Positions 17,688 through 26,214 are shown, counted from the stretch's first letter. The stretch is 64,000 bases of DNA from Campylobacter concisus ATCC 51562 (GCF_000466745.1 NZ_ANNI01000003.1:186001-250000), one strand, 5' to 3'. A program made the numbers and translations. The notes: generated by a model not told the origin, from the sequence alone.

Positions 17688-18188
17688 TTAGTTTCTAATA
17701 GCAATTAAATTATAAATAGAAAATCTAAACTGATCGAAAAGATTTAAGTCTTTAATATTTTTAGAGGTTATCTCTTTGTCATCTTTGTAGTTTTTTCCGC
17801 CTAAAAAGATTAGATAAATAAGTGGTGTAACATAATTAAATCTTAAGAATAGCGCTACGATACAATGAAAAAAGCCGTAGTTATATCTGATACAAACATA
17901 AAAACCATAAATTATATAAGCTATCATTAGAATCAAAAAAGCATAGAATATAAAGCCTAAACCAGCATAATCTGAAATATTTAAAAAGCTGCAAACAAAA
18001 ATAAAAGCACTTACCAAAGCAGGCAATATAATGACTGGAAAAATTAGATGAAGCCCAATTAGGTCAAATTTACTCGTATAAACTTTTATATTATATCTAC
18101 TTGCAGGGATTATCAAAAATATAGGCAATACGATTGAAAATAAAATAAGAAATATCACGTACATAGAATCAAAATCATAAGAACTCAT
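17688..18188 (-). CDS. Uncharacterised polytopic membrane protein
   Basis: I do not recognise this 166-residue protein. It has about four hydrophobic helices (FLILFSIVLPIFLIIPA, LIFPVIILPALVSAFIFV, FIFYAFLILMIAYIIYGFYV, CIVALFLRFNYVTPLIYLIFL) and a polar C-terminal 35 residues. The gene is more AT-rich than its neighbours. It lies 53 bases downstream of the gene that follows ccsBA and may be read with it. It converges on the transpeptidase gene; the 114-base gap at 17574-17687 contains only AT-rich sequence and no clear stem-loop. Confidence 0.65.
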   Translation of the reverse strand: MSSYDFDSMYVIFLILFSIVLPIFLIIPASRYNIKVYTSKFDLIGLHLIFPVIILPALVSAFIFVCSFLNISDYAGLGFIFYAFLILMIAYIIYGFYVCIRYNYGFFHCIVALFLRFNYVTPLIYLIFLGGKNYKDDKEITSKNIKDLNLFDQFRFSIYNLIAIRN

Positions 18189-18241
18189 TTTTATACCAAA
18201 ATTAATTTTAAGATATTTTAACTACACTTTTTTGAATAAAT

Positions 18242-18673
18242 TTATCTACGATTTTTGCGATTTTCTATGCCAATTTTCTCACTCTCTTCTATTTCGACAA
18301 TGTAGCTTGGGTTTTTCTTTTTAGCCTCTTTGTCTAAAAAACTGATGAGCTTTGCATCAGAATTTTTATGAGAGCAGATTAAAATTATGAAATTTATATA
18401 GCTATTTGCCTCTTTTGGCATGACTTGGTTATTTTTAGCTGGTATACTAAAATTTCCTACAAAAATTTGAATAAGTTCGAAAAGCTCATTTTTACTTAGG
18501 CTATTATCACCGGCAAGTTTTTCAAGCTTTTCGATCGTTATCTCTTCTTTTTCTAATACAAGCTCCTTTGTTTCGGTGCTATAATCCCTATTTCTTAAAA
18601 GTAAATAGATTAGCGCACAAATTGCAATTAATAGCAATACAATAAAGAAAACTATTAGACCTTTTATTAGCAT
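18242..18673 (-). CDS. Membrane-anchored protein of unknown function, ccsBA-linked
   Basis: The 143-residue product has one N-terminal transmembrane helix (GLIVFFIVLLLIAICALIYLLL) and a charged cytoplasmic domain with many Glu and Lys, of the pattern ETKELVLEKEEITIEKLEKLA. Its ATG is immediately next to the ccsBA stop, so it is co-transcribed with the cytochrome c synthase. From memory C. jejuni has a small membrane protein in the same place. A role in cytochrome maturation is only suggested by position. Confidence 0.75.
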   Translation of the reverse strand: MLIKGLIVFFIVLLLIAICALIYLLLRNRDYSTETKELVLEKEEITIEKLEKLAGDNSLSKNELFELIQIFVGNFSIPAKNNQVMPKEANSYINFIILICSHKNSDAKLISFLDKEAKKKNPSYIVEIEESEKIGIENRKNRR

Positions 18674-21600
18674 CTAAAGCCTTGAGCAAAGTGAGCGCTT
18701 TGTAAATGCTAAAACACTCATAAGCACCATTATTACGATACTAATCCAGACAAAATCAGGCACTGGCAATGGATCTCCTGCTGCATATGAGTGCATGCCA
18801 GCTAAATAAAAATTTACACCAAAATAAGTCATAATAATCGACCAATAAGCAAAGAACGAAGCAACTGCAAACACATATTGATTGTTTAGCTTTGGAATAA
18901 ATCTTATATGAAGAACTGCGGCATAAACAAGTATCGAAACTAATGCCCAAGTCTCCTTGCTGTCCCAGCCCCAATATCTGCCCCAACTCTCGTTCGCCCA
19001 GACACCGCCTAGGAAATTTCCAAGAGTAAGCAAGCTAAGTCCTAGTATCATAGCCATCTCATTTATACGAGTAGCTTCAAGAATATTACGAGAAATTTCT
19101 GGATTTGGCTTTTTCTTATTTTGCAAAATGATAAGCAATAGTGTAAAGCCACCAAGTAACGCGCAAAGCCCTAAAAATCCATAACTTGCAGTAATGACAG
19201 AGACATGTATTGTTAGCCAGTAGCTTTGAAGTACAGGCACAAGTGTAGTGATCTGTGGATCCATCCAGCTAAGATGCGCAACAAATAATGTAACGCCAGC
19301 CAATATAGACGTAAGAGCAAGAGCGATAGGGCTACGTTTTGCAAAGACGATACCAGAAAATCCTAAAGCCCAAGCAATATAGACCATCGATTCATAAGCG
19401 TTACTCCAAGGCGCATGCTCAGCAATGTACCAACGAAGCCCAAGCCCAATAGTATGAGCAAGAAAAGCCAGCAAATTTACAATGTATACAACTCTTACAA
19501 TGCCATTTATCTGAACCTTTGGAGCTAGCATTTTAACAAAAACAAAAAATAAAAGCGCAAGTCCAGCCAAAAGATAAACCGGCGTCAATCGCTCAAAAAT
19601 TTGAATTTTATTAAACAAAATTTCTATATTTATCTTTTTTTCACTTGGCATTACAGCAGAGCCGTACTTTTGCTGATAGGCTGAAATTTTATCAAGTGTG
19701 GCATCAGCCTTACTCCAATCATTATCTTTTGTTGCTGCATCAACTGCTGCAAAATACTCTCTCATCATATTGATGACCAGATCAGCCTCTTTAGGCGGAA
19801 AGTACATCATTGCACTAGCAGGCGAATACCAAGAGTTTGATGGGTCATCTTGTTTTGGAAAAATTTTAAAAATTTCACCAATAAATATCATATAAAAAAC
19901 ATTCAATCTCTCATCGATCTTGATTACGTCTTTATCAAATGTATTGCGTGATCCAGGATGCTTACGATTAGCAATTTCGGCAAATTTTGTGAGTTTATAT
20001 TCACTTCCACCATCTTTTGTGGCTCTAAAAAAATCATTAAAACTTGCATACTTTGCATTTTCATCTATGCCAAGCTCTTTTTTTAGCTCCTTACTTTGTC
20101 CAAGTGAGATAATTTTTTCACTTCGCCAAAAATCAGGCATTACCATTATTGAAAGCATAGCTTGATTCGAGTTTAGGCTATTTATATTCTCGCTTCTATG
20201 TATTTTATTTAAAATTTCTTTGCTAAGAGTGTCAAATGGCTTCATTCTACCATCTGAGCTTTGCACAATAAGTCTAGAAAGCTTTTGTGTGTGCTCTTTG
20301 CTGATATTAGGCAAAAAGTCTTCAGCCTTTAATGAGCTAAAATTTAAACTTAAAAGCATAATGGCAATGATAGCAACAACCTTTTTACCACCCTTTGTTG
20401 ATTCATTGTCTATTAACTTAGCTAGTTTTCTAAAACGGCTACCAGGATTTACAACATTTAACACAAAGCCAAGCCCAAGTAAAAAGTACCCGATATAAGT
20501 TGGTATCTTGCCTGGATCTTTATTGACAGAGAGAATGGTTCCTTTTTCATCTGTATCGTATGAACTTTGGAAAAATCTATAGCCATCATAGTCAAGCACG
20601 TGATTCATATAAATTTTATAGTCAAGCCCCGACATGTTTGTATCATCTTTTACAATAACTTCACTTGAATAGCTCATAGGCGAATTTGAGCCAGGATATC
20701 TTTTAAGCTCAAAGTCTTTTAAGTATAAGCTAAACGGAAGTTTAACTTGCTGTGCACCCCATGAAGCATTAAATTTTTGTCCAGCCACAGCCAAGCGTGA
20801 AGGCTCTGTTAGGTTATAAAAAATATGCATCTCTTTACTCTCGCCTTTATAATTTAATTCAGCTATCAAGGCGTTAAATTCGCTATCTTTTGTGCTAACT
20901 AGCTTCCTTGAGGCATGAACTGAAACTAATCTTGGAGCAAAATTTATATTTGAAATAGTGTAAAGACTACCCATGCCAAATTCATTTACGCTACCAGCTT
21001 TTAACTCAGTTTTTGAGCTATCACTCATTGTAAATTTTGAAAGATCAGTATTTGAAGTAACTGTAAAATTTCCATCCAGTAATTTAAAAAGCACATATTT
21101 TTTGCTTTCGTCTGGCTTAGCATTAAAGATAAAACTAATATCTGCAACCCTTGCCTCCTCCTCTTCTAATAAGAAAATTTCTTCACTTTCACTCTCGTTT
21201 GAAACCACAAATTCCACTACTGGTTGCCCATTTTTATCATCCACAAACTTATAACTTGCATTTGGCACAAATTCTTTAAATTTTAAATTAGCTTCATTAT
21301 CTGCTATTTTTAGCTTTAGATCAAAACCTTTTTTTGCGTCAGAAAGTCCTAACGGCAAAGCAGCGTTTATCTCTTCTCCATTATCGTTTAATGCGGTTAA
21401 ATTTAAATAGGATATTTTTGTCGTAACGATATTTGACTGAGTTTTTTCTCTTATATGCATATCAGCCTCAAAGCCAAGGTATCTTGTTATGCCAGCACCG
21501 ATTAAGATAACGATAAAACCAAGGTGAAAGATAAGCGAAGGGAGTTTTTTAGGATCTATTAAGTTATATCTAAAGATATTATAGGTCAAATTTATGCCAA

Positions 21601-21769
21601 GAAGTAGTTGAATGAGCGCAAACCAGCTGGCACCATAAACATAGTACCAGGCAGCTTCTGTGCTAGTTTTACTTTCTATTATCGTAGCGGCTCCGCTAGC
21701 TATGGCAAAGATTATCATCAAAATGATAGCTGAGCCCATACTTAAAAATAATGATTTTGGATTTAACAT
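18674..21769 (-). CDS. ccsBA: Fused cytochrome c synthase CcsBA (system II)
   Basis: This large integral membrane protein brings haem to the periplasm and attaches it to CxxCH motifs of c-type cytochromes. The N-terminal half is ResB/CcsB-like, with early helices (LSMGSAIILMIIFAIASGAA) and a large periplasmic domain. The C-terminal half is CcsA, with the WWD haem-handling motif WGRYWGWDSKETWALVS and conserved histidines in AHTIGLGLRWY and LTIHVSVITASYG. At 1031 residues it is the fused form typical of epsilonproteobacteria. A c-type cytochrome gene lies directly upstream on the same strand and is a likely client. Confidence 0.95.
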   Translation of the reverse strand: MLNPKSLFLSMGSAIILMIIFAIASGAATIIESKTSTEAAWYYVYGASWFALIQLLLGINLTYNIFRYNLIDPKKLPSLIFHLGFIVILIGAGITRYLGFEADMHIREKTQSNIVTTKISYLNLTALNDNGEEINAALPLGLSDAKKGFDLKLKIADNEANLKFKEFVPNASYKFVDDKNGQPVVEFVVSNESESEEIFLLEEEEARVADISFIFNAKPDESKKYVLFKLLDGNFTVTSNTDLSKFTMSDSSKTELKAGSVNEFGMGSLYTISNINFAPRLVSVHASRKLVSTKDSEFNALIAELNYKGESKEMHIFYNLTEPSRLAVAGQKFNASWGAQQVKLPFSLYLKDFELKRYPGSNSPMSYSSEVIVKDDTNMSGLDYKIYMNHVLDYDGYRFFQSSYDTDEKGTILSVNKDPGKIPTYIGYFLLGLGFVLNVVNPGSRFRKLAKLIDNESTKGGKKVVAIIAIMLLSLNFSSLKAEDFLPNISKEHTQKLSRLIVQSSDGRMKPFDTLSKEILNKIHRSENINSLNSNQAMLSIMVMPDFWRSEKIISLGQSKELKKELGIDENAKYASFNDFFRATKDGGSEYKLTKFAEIANRKHPGSRNTFDKDVIKIDERLNVFYMIFIGEIFKIFPKQDDPSNSWYSPASAMMYFPPKEADLVINMMREYFAAVDAATKDNDWSKADATLDKISAYQQKYGSAVMPSEKKINIEILFNKIQIFERLTPVYLLAGLALLFFVFVKMLAPKVQINGIVRVVYIVNLLAFLAHTIGLGLRWYIAEHAPWSNAYESMVYIAWALGFSGIVFAKRSPIALALTSILAGVTLFVAHLSWMDPQITTLVPVLQSYWLTIHVSVITASYGFLGLCALLGGFTLLLIILQNKKKPNPEISRNILEATRINEMAMILGLSLLTLGNFLGGVWANESWGRYWGWDSKETWALVSILVYAAVLHIRFIPKLNNQYVFAVASFFAYWSIIMTYFGVNFYLAGMHSYAAGDPLPVPDFVWISIVIMVLMSVLAFTKRSLCSRL

Positions 21770-21814
21770 CTGCTTCCTTTTATTTATATTATGACAAAGC
21801 TATCAAAGTAAAAC

Positions 21815-22372
21815 TTATCTTAAATAACTGCCTTGCTTTGTTTGAGTAGAGACCGGTTTGTTTTCATTTGCATCTTGTTCAGCAAATGCATCTTTACCTT
21901 TTAGATAGGCGAGAATCGCGCCAAGATCATTATTTGAAAGAATTTTAGCTTGGTTTTGCATTACATTTTTACCGCTTCCGCCAAAACTTGAGTCACTTCT
22001 ATAAGAGATGATGCTATCTTCAATATCTTTAGCATCCATATTTTTTAGAGGTGTTGAACCAAATGGCCTTTTATCAGCATTCTCGCCATGACAGCTAGCA
22101 CATTGCTTTTCATAAAGCTCCTTACCTAAAGAAACACTATATCTACCCTTTCTATCAACGCCCAATTTTAAAATTCTATTATCTTTATAGCGTCTTGGAT
22201 CTTCATCAACATAGACATTTACTTTTTCATTTCTATCATTAGCCTGCTTTTTTGCCATTTCAGCAAGTTCTTTACCAAACTCACCACGAGCTTCTATATA
22301 GTAGACTTGTGAAGCTGCAAAGGCATTTGCCACCAAAAAACACGCCAAAAAAGAAATTTTAATACTTTTCAT
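21815..22372 (-). CDS. Periplasmic monohaem c-type cytochrome
   Basis: The protein has a Sec signal peptide (MKSIKISFLACFLVANAFA, cleavage after AFA) and one haem-attachment site, QCASCHGENA. A plausible Met axial ligand lies in GKNVMQNQAK, and the C-terminal LSNNDLGAILAYLKG is typical of class I cytochromes. About 70 residues before the haem site (KELAEMAKKQANDRNEKVNVYVDED) are not part of the usual cytochrome fold and are polar. It starts behind an AAGGAAAG ribosome site, 45 bases upstream of ccsBA. The electron-transfer partner is not evident. Confidence 0.88.
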   Translation of the reverse strand: MKSIKISFLACFLVANAFAASQVYYIEARGEFGKELAEMAKKQANDRNEKVNVYVDEDPRRYKDNRILKLGVDRKGRYSVSLGKELYEKQCASCHGENADKRPFGSTPLKNMDAKDIEDSIISYRSDSSFGGSGKNVMQNQAKILSNNDLGAILAYLKGKDAFAEQDANENKPVSTQTKQGSYLR

Positions 22373-22404
22373 AACTTTCCTTGAAATTTTGCTCTAAATT
22401 TAAA

Positions 22405-22437
22405 AATCCCGGGTCAGATTGCTTCCGACCCGGGATT
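22405..22437 (-). terminator. Strong rho-independent terminator of the porin gene
   Basis: A perfect 11-base-pair GC-rich stem (AATCCCGGGTC / GACCCGGGATT) with an 11-base loop lies 29 bases after the porin stop. On the minus strand it is followed by TTTTTAAATTT. It insulates the very highly expressed porin from the cytochrome/ccsBA genes. Confidence 0.9.
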
Positions 22438-22465
22438 ATATCATAAGTTGATTAATTAGCTACGA

Positions 22466-23755
22466 TTAGAATGAGTATTTAGCTTCAAATCTGAATTGAT
22501 CTTCTTTGTTTTTAGCCTCATCAGCAAATTTTGAAGTTTTGAATGCATAGTATGAGCTAAATGTTAGCTTTTTGCTATACTCATATGCAAATCTTGGAGT
22601 AATCTCTTCAACTTTTTCTTTGCCATTTTCGCCAGCAGCTGCAGCGTGTTTAATGTGGCCTTTTATGTAATCAACACCAACTTTAAATTTATCAAATGTA
22701 TATCCAGCTGTTCCATATACTAGGTTTGCTTTTCCATCAGCCCAAGTTGGATCAAGTGTAAGCTCACCAACATCTATTAGACTACCTTTATCTTCAAGAG
22801 CAAATGATGTTACGCCTTTATTATCAACTTTCCAACCCATATAACCAGCTCTTAAATCAAAGCCAAATAATGAAGCTGTAAGTTCGCCAGCATAGAAGTT
22901 ACCATCATTATAGTTTGCAACGCCATTAGATTCATCTATATCTTTATAAAGATGTGCTTTTGCACTTTTATCTACAGTAGTATTTATATAGTTAACTCTA
23001 CCACCTAAGCTAACATCATCATTAATAGCAAAATTTGCTGAAACATCAGCTGCAAGTAGGTCAGCTAGATTTGTTAGGCTAGCATACCATAGTTGGAAAT
23101 TGATAGGGTCATATGAACCAGCGATGCCAGCTGCATATAGATTACCAACGTCGTATTTATTTATTCCTTTATCTTTATCTTTACCTATAGCATCATATAA
23201 ATCACCATCGCTCTCAATATTATTACCCTCAATCGCATCAAAAGCTAAAGCTGTTAGAGTAAGACCTTCGATATCTTCATTTACTACTCTTACACCAGTA
23301 CCGATAGCATCATCTGTAAAGAACGAGCCAATTTCTTGTTTACCAGCTGTTATAGTAGTGTTTCCAGCTTTATAACCAAGATAGAACTGATGAACTTTAA
23401 ATGGATCAGTTGTATTAGTTTTATCTGTGCCGCTTCCTTGAGTACCTTGATCTTCTTGAGTATTGTCACCAGAGTTATCAGTAGCGTTATATCTTAAACC
23501 AATAACGCCGAAGAAGTTATCATCAATGGCGGCTTTAAAATTTGCTACTGCTTTAAATTGATGACTAGCTTTTGAGCCAGACTCTGATTTTGTATTAGAA
23601 AACTCACCGTGTTTTTTATCGTTTGTATATCTATATCTTGCAAATCCTGAAAGATCTACATTTTTTATAGCTTCTTCAAGTGGAGTAGCACTTGCTACGC
23701 TTGAAAATGCACCTAAAGCAACCAAAGTGGCTAAACTAATTTTTGTTAGTTTCAT
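22466..23755 (-). CDS. Major outer membrane porin (Campylobacter MOMP type)
   Basis: This is a trimeric beta-barrel porin of the Campylobacter MOMP family. From the ATG at 23755 it has a signal peptide (MKLTKISLATLVALGAFSSVASA) and then TPLEEAIKNVDLSGFARYRYT, which is the characteristic MOMP mature N-terminus. Amphipathic strands alternate with Gly/Asp/Asn-rich loops throughout, and the chain ends with a terminal Phe (RFEAKYSF) as needed for outer-membrane assembly. An upstream in-frame extension (to 23809) would disrupt the signal peptide and lies upstream of the AAAAGGAG ribosome site and near the -10 box, so it is not used. It has its own promoter and a strong terminator. Confidence 0.93.
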   Translation of the reverse strand: MKLTKISLATLVALGAFSSVASATPLEEAIKNVDLSGFARYRYTNDKKHGEFSNTKSESGSKASHQFKAVANFKAAIDDNFFGVIGLRYNATDNSGDNTQEDQGTQGSGTDKTNTTDPFKVHQFYLGYKAGNTTITAGKQEIGSFFTDDAIGTGVRVVNEDIEGLTLTALAFDAIEGNNIESDGDLYDAIGKDKDKGINKYDVGNLYAAGIAGSYDPINFQLWYASLTNLADLLAADVSANFAINDDVSLGGRVNYINTTVDKSAKAHLYKDIDESNGVANYNDGNFYAGELTASLFGFDLRAGYMGWKVDNKGVTSFALEDKGSLIDVGELTLDPTWADGKANLVYGTAGYTFDKFKVGVDYIKGHIKHAAAAGENGKEKVEEITPRFAYEYSKKLTFSSYYAFKTSKFADEAKNKEDQFRFEAKYSF

Positions 23756-23785
23756 TTTTTCTCCTTTTAAGGTTTTGTGCTGACG

Positions 23786-23791
23786 ATTATA
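23786..23791 (-). promoter_or_regulatory. -10 box of the porin promoter
   Basis: A perfect TATAAT on the minus strand (within GATTATAATCG) lies about 30 bases upstream of the porin ATG. It gives a leader of roughly 24 bases with an AAAAGGAG ribosome site. Upstream sequence is AT-rich with T tracts, as in Campylobacter sigma-70 promoters. Confidence 0.65.
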
Positions 23792-23925
23792 ATCAATAAA
23801 ATTTAACATGAAGCTTAAAATTTTTAATTTCAGTTACCGATCGTTTACCGTAATTAATCAAAAATAGGCAAAAGTTGATAATTTTAAATAAAGCAAGGAC
23901 AAAATTTTAAAGGAGTAAAAAGAAA

Positions 23926-23948
23926 AAGGGGCTGTTGCTTTGCCCCTT
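23926..23948 (-). terminator. Rho-independent terminator of the small lipoprotein gene
   Basis: A seven-base-pair stem AAGGGGC / GCCCCTT with a nine-base loop. On the minus strand it is followed by TTTTCTTTTTACTCC. It lies about 60 bases after the stop of the lipoprotein gene at 24011. Confidence 0.75.
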
Positions 23949-24010
23949 AAAAGGAGTTCTAGTTTTGATTGCTGTTGAAATTATATAAGCAAGCAGTAAA
24001 TCAACGGTAA

Positions 24011-24448
24011 TTAAAAAGAAATTTTTTCCTCTTTTGGTACTTCGATATTTGTTTTTACATTTTTTCTTTTAATAATCACTTCATTTTGCGGCTTTTTTAT
24101 ACCATTATATAAGCCACGAGAGCCACCCTCTTTTATAAGAAGCATATCTATAAGTTTATCTGCATAAAAAGTCGCATAGACTAAGTCGCCTTTATCATAA
24201 TAGTATCTATTTGCACAAAAATTTGCTTTATTGAGTTTATGGTTTTTTGTATCGCTCGCCACTATTTCATAGCAGTATTTTGAATCTTTATAAGTAACCT
24301 CTTTTATAAAACCTTTAATCGAGCTTTTTGCTGGTGTATTTTGCATGACCTGTCTTGGCTGTTTTCGCACTGGTGGGTTATCCTCAAAAAATGAGCAACC
24401 CAAAAACATGATAGCAGTTGCCAGTGGAAGTAAAATTTTAGCTTTCAT
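24011..24448 (-). CDS. Small lipoprotein of unknown function
   Basis: A short signal MKAKILLPLATAIMFLGC ends in a clear lipobox with Cys at residue 18. It is followed by a Pro/Gln/Arg-rich linker (PPVRKQPRQVMQ) and a compact domain of about 90 residues with two cysteines (KYCYEI and NFCANRYYY) that could form a disulfide. The C-terminal 25 residues are lysine-rich. It has its own TATACT -10 box and a terminator, so it is probably a single-gene unit. I do not recognise the family. Confidence 0.75.
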   Translation of the reverse strand: MKAKILLPLATAIMFLGCSFFEDNPPVRKQPRQVMQNTPAKSSIKGFIKEVTYKDSKYCYEIVASDTKNHKLNKANFCANRYYYDKGDLVYATFYADKLIDMLLIKEGGSRGLYNGIKKPQNEVIIKRKNVKTNIEVPKEEKISF

Positions 24449-24474
24449 CTCTTCTCCTTAGTGTAAAATGGCGA

Positions 24475-24480
24475 AGTATA
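24475..24480 (-). promoter_or_regulatory. Candidate -10 box of the small lipoprotein gene
   Basis: TATACT on the minus strand, about 27 bases before the ATG at 24448 and upstream of an AAGGAGAAGAG ribosome site. Confidence 0.45.
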
Positions 24481-24554
24481 ACTTTTAAGATTAAATAAAT
24501 TTTGTGGAAAATTAAAGGCTCGTATCTAAATTTATATACACGATCATACAAATT

Positions 24555-24580
24555 TATCTTAGGCGAGCCTGCCTAAGATA
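24555..24580 (-). terminator. Hairpin terminator after the gene at 24582
   Basis: A perfect ten-base-pair stem TATCTTAGGC / GCCTAAGATA with a six-base loop begins two bases after the stop codon. The following minus-strand tract AAATTTGTA is only weakly T-rich, so the call rests on stem strength and position. Confidence 0.65.
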
Positions 24581-24581
24581 G

Positions 24582-25169
24582 TTAAGCTGAAACATTTAAA
24601 ACGTTACCGCTAAGCTCGGCGATCTTTTTATCAAGTGTCTCAAGGGTCTTTTCAATAGTCTTTTGTGAAATTTCAGGAAGTTCACCTCCCCAAATTTTCT
24701 TCGCATCCTCAAAACTATTTGCCACACCCTCTCTACCAGCTTTTAGTTTTTCCACGTCATCGCCTGCACCATTTAGCACAAAGCTAGCTATCCTATCAGC
24801 CGTATTTGCGATACCAAAAAATCCATTCTCGCTAATAAGATCATTTGCCTCGTCACTACTTAGCTCGTTTAAAGATTTACCGTTATAGCCGATATTTGCA
24901 AGATCAAGGCCTGATAAAATTTCTGATAAATTTTTAGGCGCATTAAAGCTTAAGCCGCCTTGGGCTAATAAATTTGAACTACTACTTTTAACGATCTCTT
25001 TTTGATACTGTAAAAAGTAGCTATTTGAAATGTCTTTGGCTGTTAAATTTATAATTTCAGACTCTTTTTTAGAGATATCCTTTTCATCTTTATGAAGTGA
25101 AATTTCTAATTTTACATTTTCTTTTAGGCTTGAACTATTATATGAGTTTGCGATTTGAGAAATTTTCAT
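24582..25169 (-). CDS. Conserved hypothetical protein, possibly flagella-linked
   Basis: This 195-residue soluble protein has no signal peptide or membrane helix. Its N-terminus (MKISQIANSYNSSSLKEN) is Ser/Asn-rich and polar. The C-terminal half is helical, with GREGVANSFEDAKKIWGG and ISQKTIEKTLETLDKKIAEL. I recall similar proteins in other Campylobacterota carrying doubtful names such as hydrogenase-4 component G, and nothing here supports that name. A CGATAT element of the Campylobacter sigma-28 type lies 28 bases upstream of the start. This suggests co-expression with late flagellar genes and raises the possibility of export through the flagellar apparatus. Both points are inference. Confidence 0.7.
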   Translation of the reverse strand: MKISQIANSYNSSSLKENVKLEISLHKDEKDISKKESEIINLTAKDISNSYFLQYQKEIVKSSSSNLLAQGGLSFNAPKNLSEILSGLDLANIGYNGKSLNELSSDEANDLISENGFFGIANTADRIASFVLNGAGDDVEKLKAGREGVANSFEDAKKIWGGELPEISQKTIEKTLETLDKKIAELSGNVLNVSA

Positions 25170-25196
25170 TTTGGCTCCTTAAAATTTATAAAATCA

Positions 25197-25202
25197 ATAT
25201 CG
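25197..25202 (-). promoter_or_regulatory. Sigma-28 (FliA)-like -10 element
   Basis: On the minus strand GGCGATATTG contains CGATAT, the Campylobacter FliA -10 consensus (CGATWT). A TAAATAAA stretch about 14 bases upstream could act as the -35. A leader of about 20 bases with AAGGAG follows. Assigned by eye. Confidence 0.5.
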
Positions 25203-25228
25203 CCAAAAAGTAGAATTTATTTAGATAG

Positions 25229-25246
25229 AGCGGGAAAACTCCCGCT
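25229..25246 (-). terminator. Hairpin terminator of dps
   Basis: A seven-base-pair GC-rich stem AGCGGGA / TCCCGCT with a four-base loop lies six bases after the dps stop. The minus-strand tail CTATCTAAATAAATTC has no long T run, so termination efficiency is uncertain. Confidence 0.6.
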
Positions 25247-25251
25247 AGTAG

Positions 25252-25686
25252 TTATTTGCTAAGTGTTGCGTTTAGCATCCAGATCGCTTTTTCAAATTTT
25301 GCGATTTGATCTTGTGCATACATTTGAGTTGTTGTATCGCCTTCTGCAAGTTCGTCAAGCTTTTTAAACTCGCCCAAAAGGTGTTTATAATCAGCCAAGA
25401 CAATCTCTAAAACCTCAGTTGGAGTGTAAATTTCTTTTGGCTCGTGTTTGATATGAGTAACTTTTGCTAGCTCCTCAGCCTTGACGATAGGTCTGCCACC
25501 AAGCATAAGAGCCCTTTCTGCTGCATCGTCAAATATCTCACTCATATCTTCGTAAGCTTTTTCTGTGTATTCATGAACGCTAAAAAATTGAATACCTTTT
25601 ACATTCCAGTGAAGATCGTGAAATTTAATATAAAGTGCATTTGCATCAGCCTGAATAACATTTAATTGTAAAATAACTTTTGACAT
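25252..25686 (-). CDS. dps: Dps-family DNA-binding ferritin-like protein
   Basis: Dps forms a 12-subunit cage that stores iron and protects DNA from peroxide damage. The 144-residue protein has the inter-subunit ferroxidase residues in KFHDLHWNVKG (His and Asp/His) and in EDMSEIFDDAAERALMLGG (Asp and Glu). The helical body has the normal length and no lysine-rich DNA-binding tail. It starts behind GGAGACAAAATG. An AT-rich region upstream contains several TATAAT-like words and a near-palindromic TTATAAATATGATAA that could be a Fur/PerR-type site, but I cannot establish this. Confidence 0.93.
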   Translation of the reverse strand: MSKVILQLNVIQADANALYIKFHDLHWNVKGIQFFSVHEYTEKAYEDMSEIFDDAAERALMLGGRPIVKAEELAKVTHIKHEPKEIYTPTEVLEIVLADYKHLLGEFKKLDELAEGDTTTQMYAQDQIAKFEKAIWMLNATLSK

Positions 25687-25781
25687 TTTGTCTCCTTCTT
25701 TATTATAAATATGATAAAATTATATATAGTTAGAGTTAATCAGTGGTTAATCGAATAATAAATTTTATTATTTGATATAAA

Positions 25782-25817
25782 ATTTGACTACAAAATAAAT
25801 TTATTTTATAGTCAAAT
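25782..25817 (-). terminator. 36-base near-perfect palindrome, probable terminator of the rhodanese gene
   Basis: ATTTGACTA ... TAGTCAAAT flank an internal AAAATAAATTTATTTT palindrome, so the whole 36 bases fold with a single C/A mismatch (25791/25808). On the minus strand it follows the rhodanese stop by 19 bases and is trailed by TTTATATC. An operator role for dps, about 95 bases downstream, is an alternative. Confidence 0.55.
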
Positions 25818-25836
25818 GTAGGATTACAAAATTTGT

Positions 25837-26214
25837 TTATTTTTTATAAGGCGTAGTTTTATAGCCTTGCTCGATCAAGCTACTCATACCTCCATCTAAA
25901 TTTATTATCTTAAGATCTGAGCTATCTATCGCTGCGGCTGCTGCCGTACTTCTTCTGCCGCTTCTGCAAACAAGAGCAATAGGTTTTTTGATATCAACTG
26001 CCTTTGAAAGCTCCTCCAAAAATGCACTCTTATCGTTTGGATTAAAAGTTATAGTCTTTGCACCTGCGATAACACCAGTCTCTTGCCACTCAGATGGAGT
26101 TCTTATATCGATAATCTGATCATATTTTTTGATCTCATCTGGGCTTATGTTAACGGTTTTAACATCAGCTGACAACATGCAACAAACGGCTCCTAAAAGT
26201 AAAATTTTTTTCAT
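25837..26214 (-). CDS. Periplasmic rhodanese-domain protein
   Basis: The signal peptide MKKILLLGAVCCMLSA is followed by a single rhodanese domain: YDQIIDIRTPSEWQETGVIAGA and the active-site loop VCRSGRRSTAAAAA with the catalytic Cys. It ends with INLDGGMSSLIEQGYKT, the typical rhodanese C-terminus. Family members carry sulfur or act in periplasmic sulfur/thiol metabolism; the substrate is unknown. The signal peptide contains Cys-Cys but lacks a lipobox geometry, so I call it soluble periplasmic. It is monocistronic by context. Confidence 0.88.
   Translation of the reverse strand: MKKILLLGAVCCMLSADVKTVNISPDEIKKYDQIIDIRTPSEWQETGVIAGAKTITFNPNDKSAFLEELSKAVDIKKPIALVCRSGRRSTAAAAAIDSSDLKIINLDGGMSSLIEQGYKTTPYKK

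Noticed and set aside
23756-23809. Porin start at the upstream in-frame codon
   Set aside because: It would put 18 residues before the signal peptide, ignore the ribosome site, and begin upstream of the likely transcript start.
25690-25740. PerR or Fur box upstream of dps
   Set aside because: TTATAAATATGATAA is only a partial palindrome in very AT-rich DNA; many similar words would occur by chance.
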